From contig SLIS01000214.1 in the NCBI GenBank assembly GCA_007135505.1, forward strand, positions 1-7,098: a stretch of 7,098 bases of DNA. The letters are read 5' to 3'. Shown here piece by piece: positions 5,629-7,098 of this stretch. This DNA is from Halovivax sp. GTDB taxonomy: Archaea; Halobacteriota; Halobacteria; Halobacteriales; Natrialbaceae. Every line of letters starts with the position of its first letter. The first letter of the stretch is position 1. The position numbers and the translations under genes were made by a program. The notes under the pieces were generated by a model. It saw only the letters and a program-made list of their open reading frames with translations, did not search any database and was not told where the DNA came from.

Positions 5629-6708
5629 ATGACCCAGTGGGTGGCGTTCTTCGGGATCGTCGCCCTGCTGACGGTCGCGATGATCGCGCTGTCTATCCTG
5701 ACCCAGCGGCGGCTGCGGCCGGTCGCGGACCAATCGACCGCCGCGGAGCCGTCACGCGCCGAGGACGCACGTTCCGACGAACCGGTGGCACCCGACGAAT
5801 CGGTCTCCAGCGACGAGACGGTGGACGACTCGATGGCTCGGGCGGGGGCCGGTGATCGGTCGGCACCGCCCGACGACCGTCGCGACGGCCCGGCACCGCC
5901 CGACGACGCGGTCGAACCCGTGCCGGATCGATCGTCAGGTTCCGCGGTCGAACCGGCTGACTGCGCCGGGACGACGGATCGTAGCGACGTGACGACCGGG
6001 CCGTCTGACTTCGAGGAGGGAGCCGCTCCCGTCGTGGAGCGACCCGGTCCTGGCCGGTATCCGGCGGACCACCGGGTCGTCGCCTACGTCGGGGACGAAC
6101 CCGTCACGACGCGTGGCCTCCTGATCAACGTGGCGTTTACCCAGGGTCTGTTTCTGGCGGTCGTCGTCGGCGCCATCCTGTATACCGGCGTTCCGATCGA
6201 GGCGCTCGGGATCGCGGGTTCGATCGGTGACGCGGTCTCCGAGCTGTGGATCGGGCTGGGTGCGGGGCTCGGGTTGTACGTGGTCAGCGAAGGCGGGAGC
6301 CATCTGACCCGGCGGGTCGGAATCGACCACGACGAGTGGTTGCGCGAGAGCCTGGCTCCGTCGAGCCGGCGCGGGTGGGTGGGACTGTTCGTCGGCGTGT
6401 TGCCGCTGATCGCCCTCTTCGAGGAACTGCTCTTCCGGGCGGTGCTGATCGGTGCGTTCGCCGCCGGCTTCGCGGTTTCACCCTGGCTCCTCGCGATCGC
6501 GTCCTCGATCCTGTTCGCCGTCGGCCACGGCATCCAGGGGACTGCGGGGATCGTCGTGACCGGCGTGATCGGGTTCGCCCTGGCGGCGCTGTTCATCGTC
6601 ACCGGGAGCCTGCTTTCCGTCGTCGTCGCCCATTACGTGTTGAACGCGTGCGAGTTTGCCATCCACGAGGGACTCGATCTTACGTGGCCGGCGCGGCCGA
6701 CCGAGTAG
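5629..6708 (+). CDS. CPBP-family intramembrane metalloprotease (CAAX/Abi type) with long charged linker
   Basis: The 359-residue product has an N-terminal membrane helix (about 4-23). A disordered, acidic and proline-rich linker (about 30-148) follows, then a multi-helix membrane domain (about 163-345) with the CPBP signatures EExxxR (E265, E266, R270 in EELLFR), FxxxH (F296, H300) and HxxxN (H335, N339). These glutamates and histidines are the predicted metal-binding and catalytic residues of the Rce1-like glutamic/metalloprotease fold. The family includes CAAX prenyl endopeptidases and bacteriocin-immunity proteins, but in archaea the substrates are mostly unknown. The ATG at 5629 comes 3 bases after the lonB stop and no separate promoter is visible, so cotranscription and translational coupling with lonB are likely. 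The linker is an unusual addition; the bare domain needs only about 200-250 residues. A role in membrane protein turnover is inferred from context. Confidence 0.88.
   Translation: MTQWVAFFGIVALLTVAMIALSILTQRRLRPVADQSTAAEPSRAEDARSDEPVAPDESVSSDETVDDSMARAGAGDRSAPPDDRRDGPAPPDDAVEPVPDRSSGSAVEPADCAGTTDRSDVTTGPSDFEEGAAPVVERPGPGRYPADHRVVAYVGDEPVTTRGLLINVAFTQGLFLAVVVGAILYTGVPIEALGIAGSIGDAVSELWIGLGAGLGLYVVSEGGSHLTRRVGIDHDEWLRESLAPSSRRGWVGLFVGVLPLIALFEELLFRAVLIGAFAAGFAVSPWLLAIASSILFAVGHGIQGTAGIVVTGVIGFALAALFIVTGSLLSVVVAHYVLNACEFAIHEGLDLTWPARPTE
5861..5907 (+). repeat. 30-bp period direct repeat inside the CPBP linker
   Basis: CGGCACCGCCCGACGAC occurs at 5861-5877 and 5891-5907 without mismatch, 30 bases apart. 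It encodes the repeated peptide APPDD at residues 79-83 and 89-93. The period is a multiple of three, so gain or loss of units would keep the frame. It looks like expansion of low-complexity linker sequence. Confidence 0.7.
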
Positions 6709-6722
6709 GAACCGTCGGTTCC
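6708..6722 (+). terminator. short hairpin at the end of the lonB-CPBP unit
   Basis: GGAACC (6708-6713) and GGTTCC (6717-6722) form a 6-bp stem with a GTC loop, starting in the last base of the CPBP stop codon. No T-tract follows directly. A T-run (6758-6761) comes after the next inverted repeat. Its role as a terminator is tentative. Confidence 0.35.
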
Positions 6723-6757
6723 GGTCGGCATGCTACGTAGTGAGCGTAACCGACCGG
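6721..6757. promoter_or_regulatory. 8-bp inverted repeat next to the TATA box of the last gene
   Basis: CCGGTCGG (6721-6728) is the exact reverse complement of CCGACCGG (6750-6757), with 21 bases between. The right arm abuts TTTTATG, the presumed TATA box, and so occupies the BRE position. Between the arms lie two further palindromes, GCATGC (6728-6733) and CTACGTAG (6733-6740). It could be an operator for the downstream gene, or a stem followed by TTTT that ends the upstream transcript. Confidence 0.5.
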
Positions 6758-6764
6758 TTTTATG
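6758..6764 (+). promoter_or_regulatory. TATA box of the truncated membrane protein gene
   Basis: TTTTATG is centred about 28 bases before the ATG at 6789, the standard spacing for a leaderless haloarchaeal transcript. It shows that the last gene has its own promoter and is not simply part of the lonB unit. Confidence 0.6.
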
Positions 6765-6788
6765 CCCCTCCGGTTATTCTCCGGACCT

Positions 6789-7098
6789 ATGAGGCCGTTA
6801 CACGAGGCTCCCAGGTGGGCACAGCGGGTGATCACGGTTACTATCGTCGCCTACTTCGTCATCTGGATCGCGTCGTTTTCGATCGAGTCGATGATTCTCA
6901 CCGTTACCCACGAGGTCCTCTTCGGCCTCATCGCGATCGGGATCGGCGCGCTGATTTACGTCCAATCGGGACGTTCGAACGCGGCACTGCTGGCGGCGGG
7001 GGTTCTGTTGATCATCGGTGGGCTCTTCCAGCTCGTGTCGGTGGGAGCGTACGCCGTACCGGCCCTGGAATTCGCGTACTCGTTCGCGACGCTCTTCA
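6789..7098 (+). CDS. small multi-pass membrane protein, function unknown (3' end cut off)
   Basis: The frame starts at ATG 6789 (MRPLHEAPRWAQRV) and is open for 103 codons to the window edge without a stop. After a short, positively charged N-terminus there are at least three hydrophobic segments, at about residues 14-32, 43-59 and 65-88, and a fourth may begin near 90. Short polar loops such as SGRSNA (60-65) separate them. The absence of stops, the hydrophobic pattern typical of real membrane proteins and the well-spaced TATA box support a true gene. I do not recognise a family. No catalytic or binding motif is visible in the part present. The adjacent membrane proteases do not by themselves tell its function. 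Confidence 0.7.
   Translation, partial: MRPLHEAPRWAQRVITVTIVAYFVIWIASFSIESMILTVTHEVLFGLIAIGIGALIYVQSGRSNAALLAAGVLLIIGGLFQLVSVGAYAVPALEFAYSFATLF

Noticed and set aside
4729..5733. A 334-codon minus-strand open frame opposite the lonB end.
   Set aside because: It is an antisense shadow of the LonB protease domain, with a composition dominated by Asp, Arg, Val and Leu and no recognisable motif.

Overview
The window looks like chromosomal DNA from a halophilic archaeon (class Halobacteria). The evidence is a very GC-rich sequence, strongly acidic predicted proteins, AT-rich TATA-like boxes about 26-28 bases upstream of start codons (leaderless style), and archaeal-type genes: a membrane-anchored LonB protease, archaeal NMN adenylyltransferase and multiprotein bridging factor aMBF1. 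I cannot place it below class level. No insertion sequence, CRISPR array, phage gene or toxin-antitoxin pair is visible, so this appears to be core rather than accessory DNA.

Left part (1-1733), translation-related. An AlaX-type alanyl-tRNA editing protein, cut by the left edge, and aMBF1 lie on the minus strand. A complete tRNA-Leu(GAG) with its own TATA box lies on the plus strand. A 25-bp tandem repeat sits between aMBF1 and the tRNA promoter. Directly behind the tRNA are four consecutive hairpins, ended by a second copy of the tRNA acceptor sequence CCCACGCA. Nothing in the gene set explains this block.

Middle part (1734-2994), NAD-related. A zinc-ribbon Nudix hydrolase on the plus strand converges with nadM on the minus strand, with about 30 bases between them. 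nadM is divergent from lonB across a 166-base regulatory region that holds a 9-bp direct repeat with a 10-bp period.

Right part (2995-7098), membrane proteolysis. lonB encodes an 876-residue membrane-anchored AAA+ Ser/Lys protease with an unusually long acidic N-terminal tail. It is followed 3 bases later by a CPBP-family intramembrane metalloprotease gene that also carries a long charged linker, so the two are probably one operon. An inverted repeat and a TATA box precede a last, truncated gene for a small multi-pass membrane protein.

I found no clear case for a wholly new system. The best candidates for follow-up are the hairpin block behind tRNA-Leu, the helically phased repeat in the nadM/lonB promoter region, and the LonB-CPBP membrane protease pair with their acidic tails.
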